Positions 10,385 to 19,186 of a stretch of DNA of 64,000 nucleotides are shown here, in pieces. Numbering within the stretch: position 1 is the stretch's first letter; the number at the start of each line of letters is the position of its first letter. The position numbers and the translations under genes were made by a program. Source of the DNA: Loktanella sp. 3ANDIMAR09 (GTDB lineage: Bacteria; Pseudomonadota; Alphaproteobacteria; Rhodobacterales; Rhodobacteraceae); contig NZ_LJAK01000002.1 in the NCBI RefSeq assembly GCF_001420005.1, positions 372,001 to 436,000 on the forward strand, in the 5' to 3' direction. Below the pieces are notes generated by a model that was not told where the DNA came from, made no database searches, and saw only the letters and a list, made by a program, of their open reading frames with translations.

Positions 10385-11356
10385 ATGCGTATGCGCCTGA
10401 TCCCCGACGACACGAATATCAATTTCTTCAAATTCGCCAGCGTCACCTTTGGCGGCAGCATGGTGCTGCTGGTGCTGTCGATCGTGGCCTTCATGACCTT
10501 TGGCCTGAACTACGGGATCGATTTCCGTGGCGGCACGACGATCCGAACGGAAAGCACGCAGCCCGTCGATGTCAGCGCCTATCGGACTGCATTGGAGGCG
10601 TTGGAGCTGGGCGATGTCAGCATCACCGAGGTGTTTGACCCGACATTCCGCGCGGATCAATTCGTCGCATCCGTGCGTATTCAGGCGCAGGACGATGCGG
10701 AAAGCGTCGCGCAAAGCACCATTGACAGTGTCCGCACAGCCTTGCAGACCGTTGATCCCGAGGTCGACTTTACCTCTGTAGAGAGTGTCGGACCCAAGGT
10801 GTCCGGCGAACTCATTCGGTCGGCGGTCTTTGCTGTGATCGGTGCGCTGTCGGCAATCATCATCTACATCTGGCTGCGGTTCGAATGGCAATTTGCCGTC
10901 GGTGGCATCGTGGCGCTGGTCCATGATATCGGTCTGACCATCGGGTTGTTTTCGCTGCTGCAAATCCGGTTCGACCTCGCGATCATCGCGGCCCTGCTGA
11001 CCATCGTCGGCTATTCGATCAACGATACGGTCGTGGTGTTCGACCGCGTGCGGGAAAACCTGCGCAAGTACAAGGTCATGCCGCTGGTCGATGTGCTGAA
11101 CCTGTCCGCGAACGAAACCCTTGCGCGGACCATGATGACATCGGGCACGACGCTGCTGGCGCTCGTGGCACTGCTGGCGCTAGGTGGTGACGTGATCCGC
11201 GGGTTTGTTTTCGCCATTACCTGGGGCATCATTGTCGGCACCTATTCATCGATCTATGTGGCCAAGAACGTGGTGTTGATGCTGGGCGTCAAACGCGACT
11301 GGTCGAAAAAGAACCCCGCCACGGGCGGACGTTACGCGGATATCGAGGACAGCTGA
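10385..11356 (+). CDS. secF: protein translocase subunit SecF
   Basis: 323 residues with the SecF topology: one N-terminal helix, a small periplasmic domain beginning with GIDFRGGT, then five helices carrying VGYSINDTVVVFDRVREN and the TSGTTLLALVALLALGG region. It partners SecD. The TGA stop shares its last base with the ATG of the next gene, indicating translational coupling to the Mth938-like protein. Confidence 0.97.
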   Translation: MRMRLIPDDTNINFFKFASVTFGGSMVLLVLSIVAFMTFGLNYGIDFRGGTTIRTESTQPVDVSAYRTALEALELGDVSITEVFDPTFRADQFVASVRIQAQDDAESVAQSTIDSVRTALQTVDPEVDFTSVESVGPKVSGELIRSAVFAVIGALSAIIIYIWLRFEWQFAVGGIVALVHDIGLTIGLFSLLQIRFDLAIIAALLTIVGYSINDTVVVFDRVRENLRKYKVMPLVDVLNLSANETLARTMMTSGTTLLALVALLALGGDVIRGFVFAITWGIIVGTYSSIYVAKNVVLMLGVKRDWSKKNPATGGRYADIEDS

Positions 11357-11709
11357 TGCGCCTGACCGAAATCACCTACGACAAATCCAAACCCGTCGAC
11401 GGCTATGGCCCGGGGTTTTTCAGGATTGGCGGTCAGGTGATCGAGGGGCCTGTGACAGTTCTGCCGTCGGGCGTGGCCAGTTGGGGCGGTTTCGACGATG
11501 TCGCGACGCTGCTGGCCGAGGCGGACACGATCGACGTGCTGTTTGTCGGCACAGGGGCCGAGGTGGCGCATGCCCCCAAGGCCTTTCGCCAACAGCTTGA
11601 GGATGCAGGGGTCGGGCTGGACGTGATGGCGTCACCTGCGGCCTGCCGCACATTCAATATTTTGCTAAGCGAGGGGCGCCGCGTCGCCCTTGCGCTGATT
11701 CCGGTCTGA
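11356..11709 (+). CDS. Mth938-like domain protein (DUF498)
   Basis: A 117-residue single-domain protein with the family pattern: an N-terminal beta strand ([14 protein letters not shown]), a central LFVGTGAE motif, the [17 protein letters not shown] helix and a closing strand with [23 protein letters not shown]. Animal relatives (NDUFAF3) help assemble respiratory complex I; the bacterial function is not established. It is embedded between secF (1-nt overlap) and ccmA (5-nt gap), so it is almost certainly co-transcribed with both. Confidence 0.88.
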   Translation: MRLTEITYDKSKPVDGYGPGFFRIGGQVIEGPVTVLPSGVASWGGFDDVATLLAEADTIDVLFVGTGAEVAHAPKAFRQQLEDAGVGLDVMASPAACRTFNILLSEGRRVALALIPV

Positions 11710-11714
11710 TCGCC

Positions 11715-12329
11715 GTGTTGCAGGTCACCGACCTGCGCTGCGCCCGTGGGGGCGTGCCCGTTCTGGAACGGGTGTCGTTCGCGCTGAACCCGGGAGAGGC
11801 CCTGATCCTGCGCGGCCCAAACGGTGTCGGCAAGACGACGCTGCTGCGCACGATGGCCGGATTGCAACCGCCCTTGTCCGGGTCGGTGGACTACCCCGAG
11901 GGTAGCGGTGCCTATGCCAGTCATGCCGACGGGATCAAATCCGCGCTGACGGTGACGGAAAACCTGACGTTCTGGGCGCAGATTCACGACCGCAGCGTGC
12001 CAGAGACGGCCTATGCGGCATTCGACCTGCATGACCTGCGTGACCGGCTGGCGGGCACGTTGTCAGCGGGACAGAAACGCAGGCTGGGTCTGGCCCGTCT
12101 TGCCGTGATCGGCCGGTCCGTGCTGTTTTTGGATGAACCGACGGTCAGTCTGGATAATTTTTCGGTCCGGATGTTCGCCGACTGGATGCGTGACGCACAT
12201 CTGGGGCAGGGCGGTTGTGCGGTGATCGCCACCCATATCGACCTCGGACTCGACGTGCCTGCGCTTGATCTGACGCCTTATATCGCGGCGGCGGATGCTG
12301 ACGGCGGCGCGGACGCGGCGTTCCTGTGA
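11715..12329 (+). CDS. ccmA: cytochrome c biogenesis ATP-binding protein CcmA
   Basis: A 204-residue ABC ATPase starting at GTG. Motifs: Walker A ([12 protein letters not shown]), signature [14 protein letters not shown], Walker B ([12 protein letters not shown]) and switch His in IATHIDLGL. With CcmB, CcmC and CcmD it forms the complex that loads haem onto CcmE and releases holo-CcmE for cytochrome c maturation. Its TGA overlaps the GTG of ccmB. Confidence 0.94.
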   Translation: MLQVTDLRCARGGVPVLERVSFALNPGEALILRGPNGVGKTTLLRTMAGLQPPLSGSVDYPEGSGAYASHADGIKSALTVTENLTFWAQIHDRSVPETAYAAFDLHDLRDRLAGTLSAGQKRRLGLARLAVIGRSVLFLDEPTVSLDNFSVRMFADWMRDAHLGQGGCAVIATHIDLGLDVPALDLTPYIAAADADGGADAAFL

Positions 12330-12982
12330 TTGCGCTGTTGCTGCGTGACCTGCGGCTGTCGGTCCGCGCAGGCGGCGGATTCGGCCTTGGACTCGCGTTT
12401 TTTCTGATCGTGGTCGTTCTGGTGCCGTTCGGCGTCGGGCCTGACCGGGTCATTCTGACCCCCATCGCGCCCGGAATCCTGTGGGTCGCGGCATTGCTGG
12501 CGGCTCTTTTGTCGCTGGACCGGATCTTTGCGCTGGATTTCGAGGATGGTTCGCTGCCATTGCTGGCCACGGCACCGATCCCGCTGGAAGGCGTGGCCCT
12601 GTCCAAGGCGGTGTCACACTGGATCACCACCGGGTTGCCGTTGACATGCGTCGCACCCCTGCTGGGGTTTTTCCTGAACATGGCGCCCGGTGCCTATGTC
12701 TGGTTGCTGGCGTCGCTGGCGCTTGGCGCGCCGGCCCTGTCGATGATTGGCACATTCGGCGCTGCACTGACGGTCGGTTTGCGGCGCGGTGGTCTGTTGT
12801 TGTCGTTGCTGGTCTTGCCGCTGTATATCCCCACGCTGATGTTCGGGGCCGAGGCGGTGCGGCGCGGTGCGGATGGCAGCGGGGTCACGGCCCCCCTGAT
12901 GTTGGTGGGGGTCATCACGCTGGGCTGTTTTGCGCTGCTACCCTTTGCCACGGCAGCCGCCTTGCGGATCAATCTGCGGTGA
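12326..12982 (+). CDS. ccmB: haem exporter membrane protein CcmB
   Basis: 218 residues, six predicted membrane helices, GTG start overlapping the ccmA stop. The N-terminal cytoplasmic helix ([20 protein letters not shown]) and the segment [24 protein letters not shown] fit CcmB. It is the permease partner of CcmA in the CcmABCD complex of the inner membrane. Confidence 0.93.
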   Translation: MIALLLRDLRLSVRAGGGFGLGLAFFLIVVVLVPFGVGPDRVILTPIAPGILWVAALLAALLSLDRIFALDFEDGSLPLLATAPIPLEGVALSKAVSHWITTGLPLTCVAPLLGFFLNMAPGAYVWLLASLALGAPALSMIGTFGAALTVGLRRGGLLLSLLVLPLYIPTLMFGAEAVRRGADGSGVTAPLMLVGVITLGCFALLPFATAAALRINLR

Positions 12983-13024
12983 ATTGGGATTGAGCGGGCC
13001 ACGTCCCGAGGATAGGTAATCAAC

Positions 13025-13756
13025 ATGTCGATGTGGGAATATGCAAATCCGAAACGGTTCATGGAATGGACGGCGCCCGTCGTGCCCTGGGCCTTTGGTC
13101 TGTCCGGGGTTCTGGTCGTAGGTGGGTTGTTCTGGGGCTTTTTCCTGACGCCCGAAGCGGACAAGTTCGGATCGACCGTCAAGATCATCTATCTGCATGT
13201 TCCGGCAGCGCTCATGGCGATCAATGCCTGGTTCATGATGCTGGTTGCCAGTGTCATCTGGGTCATCCGCAGGCATCATGTCAGCGCGCTTGCTGCGCGG
13301 GCGGCCGCACCTGTGGGGATGGTCATGACGGTGATCGCGCTGGTGACAGGGGCGATCTGGGGCATGCCGACCTGGGGCACCTATTGGGTCTGGGATCCGC
13401 GGCTGACCAGTTTCATGATCCTGTTCCTGTTCTACCTTGGCTATATGGCCCTGTGGGAGGCCATCGACGATCCCGACACGGCGGCTGATCTGACCGCGGT
13501 GCTTTGCATCGTGGGGTCGATCTTTGCGATCCTGTCGCGCTATGCGGTCCGGTTCTGGAACCAGGGATTGCATCAGGGCACATCCGTGCCGGTGGTGACG
13601 GGGGGACGCACCATTGCCGATGTCTATTTCATTCCACTGGTGATCTGCATGTTCGGTTTCGGCATCCTGTTCATCGCACTCGTCCTGCTGCGCACCCGGA
13701 CAGAAATCCGCGCCCGCCGCATGCGCGCACTGACCGCGAGGGCTGCACGTGCCTGA
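13025..13756 (+). CDS. ccmC: haem-handling protein CcmC
   Basis: 243 residues with six helices. It carries the tryptophan-rich WWD-type motif (WGTYWVWDPRLTS, about residues 117-129), which binds haem at the periplasmic face, and flanking His residues on the neighbouring loops. CcmC presents haem to CcmE. A 42-nt gap follows ccmB; the 3' end overlaps the ccmD start by 8 nt. Confidence 0.95.
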   Translation: MSMWEYANPKRFMEWTAPVVPWAFGLSGVLVVGGLFWGFFLTPEADKFGSTVKIIYLHVPAALMAINAWFMMLVASVIWVIRRHHVSALAARAAAPVGMVMTVIALVTGAIWGMPTWGTYWVWDPRLTSFMILFLFYLGYMALWEAIDDPDTAADLTAVLCIVGSIFAILSRYAVRFWNQGLHQGTSVPVVTGGRTIADVYFIPLVICMFGFGILFIALVLLRTRTEIRARRMRALTARAARA

Positions 13757-13889
13757 ACTGGGGGATTACACGGTCTACGTGATATCGTCCTATGTGGCGA
13801 CAATCGTTCTGCTGGTCGCCATCATCGGGCTGAGCTGGCGGCGGTCCCGGCGGATCAAACGTGCGCTGGAGGACATCGAACGTGGCTAA
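13749..13889 (+). CDS. ccmD: haem exporter subunit CcmD
   Basis: A 46-codon gene read directly from the sequence: GTG at 13749, TAA at 13887-13889. It encodes a single membrane helix (YVATIVLLVAIIGLSW) flanked by an acidic N-terminus (PELGDYTVYV) and a basic C-terminal tail (RRSRRIKRALEDIERG), the CcmD layout. CcmD stabilises CcmABC and aids release of holo-CcmE. It overlaps ccmC upstream and the GTG of ccmG downstream, so the whole set is translationally coupled. Confidence 0.9.
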   Translation: MPELGDYTVYVISSYVATIVLLVAIIGLSWRRSRRIKRALEDIERG

Positions 13890-14418
13890 GGTATCGCCAC
13901 TGCTGATCGTGCCGCCGCTGGTGTTTGCCGGTCTTGCCGCGCTGTTTTACGGCGGGTTGATGCGGGACAATGCCGGTGAGATTCCATCGACCTTTATCGG
14001 CCAGTCGGCCCCGGCCTTGCCCGACGAGGCGGTGTCCGGCACGACGCTGCTGACGGCGGCAGATCTGGCCTCGGGCGAGGTCACGATCGTGAATTTCTGG
14101 GCGAGCTGGTGCCCGCCTTGCCGGGCTGAACACCCGACCTTGCAGGCCTTGTCCGATGCGGGCTACCGCGTGGCGGGTGTGAATTTCCGAGATCAGGCCG
14201 ACGATGCCGCGCGCTATCTGGCGGATGAAGGCGATCCGTTTTTCGCGACCGGGTTTGACCCGCGTGGACGGCGGGCCATCGATTGGGGCGTGACCGCCCC
14301 GCCCGAGACATTCATCGTGGGGCCAGATGGGACCGTGTTGCACCGTTTCATCGGACCGCTGATCGGATCAGATTACGAACAGCGGTTCGTTCCGATGTTG
14401 GAGTCTGCGCTGCAATAG
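13882..14418 (+). CDS. ccmG: thiol:disulfide interchange protein CcmG/DsbE
   Basis: Start chosen at the GTG at 13882, which overlaps the ccmD stop; the longer in-frame ATG at 13861 lies inside ccmD. A 178-residue product: one N-terminal membrane anchor, then a periplasmic thioredoxin fold with the active site WASWCPPC (about residue 75) and the CcmG-type GVTAPPETFIVGPDG loop. It keeps the CXXCH cysteines of apocytochrome c reduced. ccmE, ccmF and ccmH are not in this window. Confidence 0.94.
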   Translation: MAKVSPLLIVPPLVFAGLAALFYGGLMRDNAGEIPSTFIGQSAPALPDEAVSGTTLLTAADLASGEVTIVNFWASWCPPCRAEHPTLQALSDAGYRVAGVNFRDQADDAARYLADEGDPFFATGFDPRGRRAIDWGVTAPPETFIVGPDGTVLHRFIGPLIGSDYEQRFVPMLESALQ

Positions 14419-14421
14419 CGG

Positions 14422-14444
14422 TGCAGATCTCCTGGCGATCTGCA
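14422..14444 (+). repeat. hairpin just after ccmG
   Basis: A perfect 8-bp inverted repeat, TGCAGATC (14422-14429) and GATCTGCA (14437-14444), with a 7-nt loop, starting 3 nt after the ccmG stop. It has no T tract, so it may protect the mRNA 3' end or act with the terminator at 14521. Confidence 0.5.
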
Positions 14445-14445
14445 T

Positions 14446-14480
14446 GCCTCCGGCGGGGATATTTTAAACCAGAAGAAGTG
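14446..14480 (+). repeat. short intergenic repeat, copy 1 (CTCCGGCGGG type)
   Basis: An intergenic motif built as CTCC-GGCG-GGG, then GATATTTTA, then ACCAGAAGAAG. Related copies lie near 26857-26886 and 30680-30710, always between genes. The CTCC/GGGG(A)G part can form a small hairpin. Confidence 0.55.
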
Positions 14481-14520
14481 GGACGGTCGTGATCTGCGCG
14501 ATGTCCTGCGCCATGAAAAA

Positions 14521-14549
14521 GGCCCCGTCGGTGTGTTCCGACGGGGCCC
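14521..14549. terminator. bidirectional terminator between ccmG and acnA
   Basis: A perfect 11-bp stem, GGCCCCGTCGG (14521-14531) and CCGACGGGGCC (14538-14548), with a 6-nt loop. An A5 run lies immediately to the left (14516-14520) and a T-rich stretch to the right (CTTGTTTT). It can therefore act as an intrinsic terminator for both the plus-strand ccm operon and the minus-strand acnA gene. Confidence 0.85.
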
Positions 14550-14570
14550 TTGTTTTCAGTGGGGTGCGGG

Positions 14571-17348
14571 TCAGGCCGCCTTGGCCAGGTTGCGCAGGAC
14601 GTAGTGCAGCACGCCACCGTGTTCGACGTATTCGATCTCGATCGCGGTATCGATGCGGCACTTGATCTGGATGTCCTTGGTCGTGCCGTCGGCATAGGTG
14701 ATCTGCGCTGTGCACATCTGCTGCGGTTTGACCTCGGACAGGCCGTCGATGGTGACCGTTTCCGCGCCTGTCAGGTTCAGGGTCGTGCGGTTGTCGCCGC
14801 CGGTGAATTCGAACGGCACCACACCGAAGCCCACGAGGTTGGAGCGGTGGATCCGTTCGAAGTTCTCGGCGATCACGGCCTTGACGCCCAACAGGGCCGT
14901 GCCCTTGGCCGCCCAGTCACGGCTGGATCCGGCACCGTATTGTTCGCCTGCAATCACCACCAGCGGGTTGCCGGCCTCTTGGTAGGCCATGGCGGCATCG
15001 AAGATCGACGTCTGCTGCCCGTTGGGGCCCTTGGTATACCCACCCTCGACGCCGTCCAGCATCTCGTTCTTGATGCGGATGTTTGCAAAGGTGCCGCGCA
15101 TCATCACCTCGTGGTTGCCGCGACGCGAGCCGTAGGAGTTGAATTCGCGCACGGGTACCTGGCGTTCTGTCAGGTACTGACCGGCGGGGCTGCTTTCCTT
15201 GAAGGAACCGGCGGGGCTGATGTGGTCGGTGGTGACCATGTCACCCAGCAGTGCGAGGATTTTCGCATCCTTGACGCTGGCAATGCTGCCCGGGTCCTTG
15301 GCCATGCCCCGGAAATAGGGCGGGTTCTGGACGTAGGTGGACTGCGGTGGCCAGTTGTAGGTTTCGGAATCGACCACCTCGACCGCCTGCCATTTTTCGT
15401 CGCCTTTGAACACATCGGCATATTTCGACATGAAGGCCTCACGCGTGACGGTACGTTCGACCAGGTCGGCGATTTCCTTTTGGGTGGGCCAGATGTCCTT
15501 GAGGTAGACATCGTTGCCATCCTTGTCCTTGCCCAGGCTGTCCTTGGTGATGTCGACGTTCATGTCGCCCACCAGCGCATAGGCCACGACCAGCGGCGGT
15601 GATGCCAGGTAGTTGGCGCGCACGTCCGGGCTGATCCGGCCTTCGAAGTTGCGGTTGCCGGACAGGACGGACACGCCGATCACGTCGTAGTCGTTGATCG
15701 CCTTGCTGATTTCGGGTTCCAGCGGACCGGAGTTGCCGATGCAGGTGGTGCACCCATAGCCGACCAGGTGGAAATCCAGCGCATCCAGATCCTCTTGCAG
15801 GCCGGCGGCCTCGAGGTATTCGGACACGACCTGCGATCCGGGCGCGAGGGAGGTTTTCACCCAGGGTTTGCGGGTCAGCCCGAGCGCGCGCGCCTTGCGA
15901 GCGACCAGACCGGCCCCGATCATGACGTAAGGGTTCGAGGTATTGGTGCAGGATGTGATCGAGGCGATCACGATGCTGCCGTCATGGATCTGGTAGTTTT
16001 CACCGTTGGGGTTGTTGACGTAGCCACGGGCGTGATGGCCCTCGTCACCGGGGATCTGGGCGGGTTCGGGCTGGCCGCCTTCGCCTTCCCAACGGATTTC
16101 GGATTTCACCGAGGCGTCCTTGCCTGCGCGGATTCCCTTGACGTATTCGCCAAAGGCCGTTGCGGCGACATCCAGGTTGATGTGGTCCTGCGGGCGTTTC
16201 GGACCCGAGATGGCGGGCACGACGGTGCTCATGTCCAGTTCCAGCGTGTCGGTGTAGACGGGTTCGTAATCTGCACCGCGCCAGAATCCGTTTTCCTTGG
16301 CGTAGGCTTCGACCAGTGCGATGCGGTCCTCGTCACGGCCAGTCAGGCGCAGGTATTTCAGGGTTTCGTCGTCGATCGGGAAATAACCGCAGGTGGCACC
16401 GTATTCGGGGGCCATGTTGCCGATCGTGGCGCGGTCGGCCAAGGGCAGGTTGTCGAGGCCGGGGCCGTAGAATTCGACAAACTTGCTGACAACGCCCTTG
16501 GCGCGCAGCATTTCAACGACCTTGAGCACCAGATCGGTTGCGGTCGTGCCTTCGGTCATTTCGCCGGTCAGCTTGAAGCCGACGACCTCGGGGATCAGCA
16601 TGGAGACAGGCTGGCCCAGCATCGCGGCCTCTGCCTCGATCCCGCCGACACCCCAGCCCAGAACAGCCAGGCCGTTGACCATGGTGGTGTGGCTGTCGGT
16701 GCCGACCAGCGTGTCGGGATAGGCCACGGTGACGCCGTTCTGGTCGGTGTCCGTCCAGACGGTCTGCGCCAGGTATTCCAGGTTCACCTGGTGGCAGATG
16801 CCCGTGCCGGGCGGCACCACGCGGAAGTTGTTGAACGCCTTCTGGCCCCATTTCAGGAACTGGTAGCGTTCCATGTTCCGCTCGTATTCGCGGTCCACGT
16901 TCATCTGGAATGCACGCGGGTTGCCGAATTCGTCGATCATGACAGAGTGGTCGATCACCAGATCGACCGGGTTCAGCGGGTTGATCTGCTGCGCGTCGCC
17001 GCCCAGTGCCACGATCCCGTCGCGCATGGCGGCAAGGTCGACCACGGCAGGCACGCCGGTGAAATCCTGCATCAGCACGCGGGCAGGGCGGTAGGCGATT
17101 TCGATCGGGTTCCTGCCGCCGTTTTCAGCCCAGGTTGCAAACGCCTTGATGTCGTCGGTGGTGACGGTCTTGCCGTCCTCGAACCGCAGCATGTTTTCCA
17201 AAACGACCTTCAGCGCGGCGGGCAGGCGCGAAAAGTCGCCCAGGCCCGCGGCCGTCGCCGCGTCGATGGAATAATAGTCGACCGACTGGTCGCCAACGGT
17301 CAGGGTCTTGCGGGTTTTTGCGGTATCGGTGCCGACGGTGACGGTCAT
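14571..17348 (-). CDS. acnA: aconitate hydratase A
   Basis: Start at the ATG at 17348, preceded by AAAGGGA; the upstream in-frame extension to 17420 lacks support. A 925-residue AcnA/IRP-type aconitase. The 4Fe-4S ligand regions SCTNTSNPYVMIGAGL and GYGCTTCIGNSG are present, as are the TDSHTTMVNGLAVLGWGVGGIEAE segment split across substrate-binding loops and the C-terminal swivel domain with GSSRDWAAKG. It interconverts citrate and isocitrate in the TCA cycle. A palindrome lies about 90-110 bp upstream. Confidence 0.97.
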   Translation of the reverse strand: MTVTVGTDTAKTRKTLTVGDQSVDYYSIDAATAAGLGDFSRLPAALKVVLENMLRFEDGKTVTTDDIKAFATWAENGGRNPIEIAYRPARVLMQDFTGVPAVVDLAAMRDGIVALGGDAQQINPLNPVDLVIDHSVMIDEFGNPRAFQMNVDREYERNMERYQFLKWGQKAFNNFRVVPPGTGICHQVNLEYLAQTVWTDTDQNGVTVAYPDTLVGTDSHTTMVNGLAVLGWGVGGIEAEAAMLGQPVSMLIPEVVGFKLTGEMTEGTTATDLVLKVVEMLRAKGVVSKFVEFYGPGLDNLPLADRATIGNMAPEYGATCGYFPIDDETLKYLRLTGRDEDRIALVEAYAKENGFWRGADYEPVYTDTLELDMSTVVPAISGPKRPQDHINLDVAATAFGEYVKGIRAGKDASVKSEIRWEGEGGQPEPAQIPGDEGHHARGYVNNPNGENYQIHDGSIVIASITSCTNTSNPYVMIGAGLVARKARALGLTRKPWVKTSLAPGSQVVSEYLEAAGLQEDLDALDFHLVGYGCTTCIGNSGPLEPEISKAINDYDVIGVSVLSGNRNFEGRISPDVRANYLASPPLVVAYALVGDMNVDITKDSLGKDKDGNDVYLKDIWPTQKEIADLVERTVTREAFMSKYADVFKGDEKWQAVEVVDSETYNWPPQSTYVQNPPYFRGMAKDPGSIASVKDAKILALLGDMVTTDHISPAGSFKESSPAGQYLTERQVPVREFNSYGSRRGNHEVMMRGTFANIRIKNEMLDGVEGGYTKGPNGQQTSIFDAAMAYQEAGNPLVVIAGEQYGAGSSRDWAAKGTALLGVKAVIAENFERIHRSNLVGFGVVPFEFTGGDNRTTLNLTGAETVTIDGLSEVKPQQMCTAQITYADGTTKDIQIKCRIDTAIEIEYVEHGGVLHYVLRNLAKAA

Positions 17349-17435
17349 GATGTCCCTTTCAGTGTGGGCGTTGATGCAGTTCTCTCGCCTCGTTTTGCCG
17401 TAGCTGACGCAAGGGATCAAGGCCTAGAACGCATT

Positions 17436-17457
17436 TTTGTATACATCTGCATACAAA
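17436..17457. promoter_or_regulatory. palindromic candidate operator upstream of acnA
   Basis: Perfect 7-bp arms TTTGTAT (17436-17442) and ATACAAA (17451-17457) with 8 nt between. The left arm overlaps a self-complementary TGTATACA. It sits 88-110 nt upstream of the acnA start and about 117 nt upstream of the divergent DUF1223 gene, a place suited to a dimeric repressor or activator. The regulator is unknown. Confidence 0.4.
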
Positions 17458-17573
17458 GTTGATGTGGCCATTGTGGTGCAGTCACGCAGATGTCTGCTTT
17501 TGTCGCGATTGCTTGATTGGTCATTTCAGAACGCAGGCTGTACCCCGTGCACCATCATGACAGGAGTTCATTG

Positions 17574-18269
17574 ATGCGTCATCTCATTGCAGCGGTCTCT
17601 TGCGCGATTGCGCTGGGTGGCCCGGTCCTTGCCCAACAATCCGGCACTGTGGTCGAACTTTACACCTCGCAAGGGTGTTCCAGCTGCCCGCCTGCGGATC
17701 GTTTGCTGGCCCAGATGGCGGACCGGGACGATGTGATCGCGATTGCGCTGCATGTGGACTATTGGGATTATATCGGCTGGACCGACGATCTGGCCCGCCC
17801 GGAATACACCCAGCGGCAGCGCGGCTATGCCCAGCGTTGGAACGCCAAGAATGTCTATACCCCCCAGATGGTGATTGCAGGTGCGGTCGGTGTGGTTGGC
17901 AGTGATCCGGGTGCGGTGATGAATGCGATGGCCATACATCGCAACACTGCCAGCCCGATCGCACTTGAGGTTGTGCGCCGCAACGACGGTTTGCAGATAT
18001 CCGCGCGTGCCATTGGGGACGTTCCGGCGCAGGCGCTGGTGCAGGTCGTCAGTCTGACCGATTCCGTGACGCGCAATATCGAACGCGGTGAAAATGCAGG
18101 TAAAACAATTGATTATCGCAACGTCGTGACAGGCTGGCAGAACGCCGGCACATGGACGACAGCACAACCCGCCCGCCTGTCGGTGCCGTTGGATCATGCG
18201 GGGCCTGTGGTTGTGATCGTGCAGGACGGGACATCCGGTCCGATCCTGGGGGCTGTCAAACTGCCCTAA
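17574..18269 (+). CDS. DUF1223 secreted thioredoxin-like protein
   Basis: Start at the ATG at 17574 after a CAGGAG site. About 231 residues: a Sec signal peptide (MRHLIAAVSCAIALGGPVLA, then QQ) and a mature domain beginning VVELYTSQGCSSCPPADRLLA, a thioredoxin-like CxxC (CSSCPPAD) typical of DUF1223. The phrase AIALHVDYWDYIGWTD is also family-typical. Function is not established; a periplasmic redox role is a reasonable guess. Its 3' end overlaps the convergent acyltransferase gene by 4 nt. Confidence 0.88.
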   Translation: MRHLIAAVSCAIALGGPVLAQQSGTVVELYTSQGCSSCPPADRLLAQMADRDDVIAIALHVDYWDYIGWTDDLARPEYTQRQRGYAQRWNAKNVYTPQMVIAGAVGVVGSDPGAVMNAMAIHRNTASPIALEVVRRNDGLQISARAIGDVPAQALVQVVSLTDSVTRNIERGENAGKTIDYRNVVTGWQNAGTWTTAQPARLSVPLDHAGPVVVIVQDGTSGPILGAVKLP

Positions 18270-19147
18270 CGGGCCGGTTTCCAGCGGCGATGGATCCAGA
18301 ACCATTGCGCAGGGTGCCGCGCGATGCGTTCTTCCAATGCGGCGGTGGCGGTCTGCATCATCTCCAGCGGATCACCGTGCGGGATGGGGGCATCCACCTC
18401 GACCGCGAAGGACAGGCCATCGCGTTGCCGGATGCCGAAGTAGGGGATCAAGAGCGCGTCGAACCGCAGCGCCATTTCCGCAGCTGATAATGACGTAAAC
18501 GCATCCTGTCCCAAAAACGGGATGGCTGTCCCTTCGGTGACGTGGACATCGAACAACAGCGTTCCCATGCCACCTGATCGGATGTGGCGCGCGAAACCCA
18601 TCGTGCCGCGACTGCCCTGCGCAAAGACAGGACCGCCCCAGCTGGTCATGGTTTCGCGGTAATGCGCATCGACATAGCCATTCGACATGGGGCGATACAG
18701 CCCGCCGATGGTCAGGCCCGATTGTGTCAAGACATGGCGCGGTGCCTCGAAATTTCCGAAATGACCGGTCACGAATATCACCGGGCGGCCTGTGTCGCGC
18801 GCCTCTTGCAGCGCATGCAGTCCGTCACCGGTCGGTGTCGTGTCACGCAGGCGGGCGCCAAATTCCTGATAAGAGTAGTTTTCGATCAATGTGCGCCCGA
18901 AATTGTCGCACACCAGATCGGCAATCTTTTGTCTGTCCTGCGGTGTCAAATCGGGCCGCACCCGCGCCAGATTGGCAATCGCCCGTTTCCGGTAGCCTGC
19001 CAACGGTCCGAATGCGCGCGCCACGAGCCGCCCCATCAGCGCGACACGCCGGGGGTAGGACAGCCGCATCAACCCGGACAGAATGGCTCGAAGTGCCGTA
19101 TCCTGAAGTTTCTCGGACATGCTGCCGGTGATTTGATCGCTCTGCAT
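18266..19147 (-). CDS. LpxL/HtrB-family lysophospholipid/lipid A acyltransferase
   Basis: About 293 residues. Visible features: an N-terminal amphipathic or membrane segment, the catalytic HX4E-type motif in VTGHFGNFEAPRHVL (His and Glu), GLYRPMSNGYVD, and the closing phrase HPAQWFWIHRRWKP typical of LpxL-family acyltransferases. These enzymes add secondary acyl chains to lipid A, and some relatives make ornithine lipid or other acyl-lipids. The start is uncertain: an in-frame ATG at 19120 is an alternative. Confidence 0.88.
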   Translation of the reverse strand: MQSDQITGSMSEKLQDTALRAILSGLMRLSYPRRVALMGRLVARAFGPLAGYRKRAIANLARVRPDLTPQDRQKIADLVCDNFGRTLIENYSYQEFGARLRDTTPTGDGLHALQEARDTGRPVIFVTGHFGNFEAPRHVLTQSGLTIGGLYRPMSNGYVDAHYRETMTSWGGPVFAQGSRGTMGFARHIRSGGMGTLLFDVHVTEGTAIPFLGQDAFTSLSAAEMALRFDALLIPYFGIRQRDGLSFAVEVDAPIPHGDPLEMMQTATAALEERIARHPAQWFWIHRRWKPAR

Positions 19148-19186
19148 ACGTCAGCGTTAGCGACACCGCCGCCGTTTGAAAAGGGG

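Noticed and set aside
14550-17462. Long plus-strand open frames (350 and 564 codons) across the aconitase gene
   Set aside because: They are antisense to acnA, which has full catalytic motifs. Their His/Asp/Gly-rich, motif-free composition is typical of frames opposite high-GC genes.
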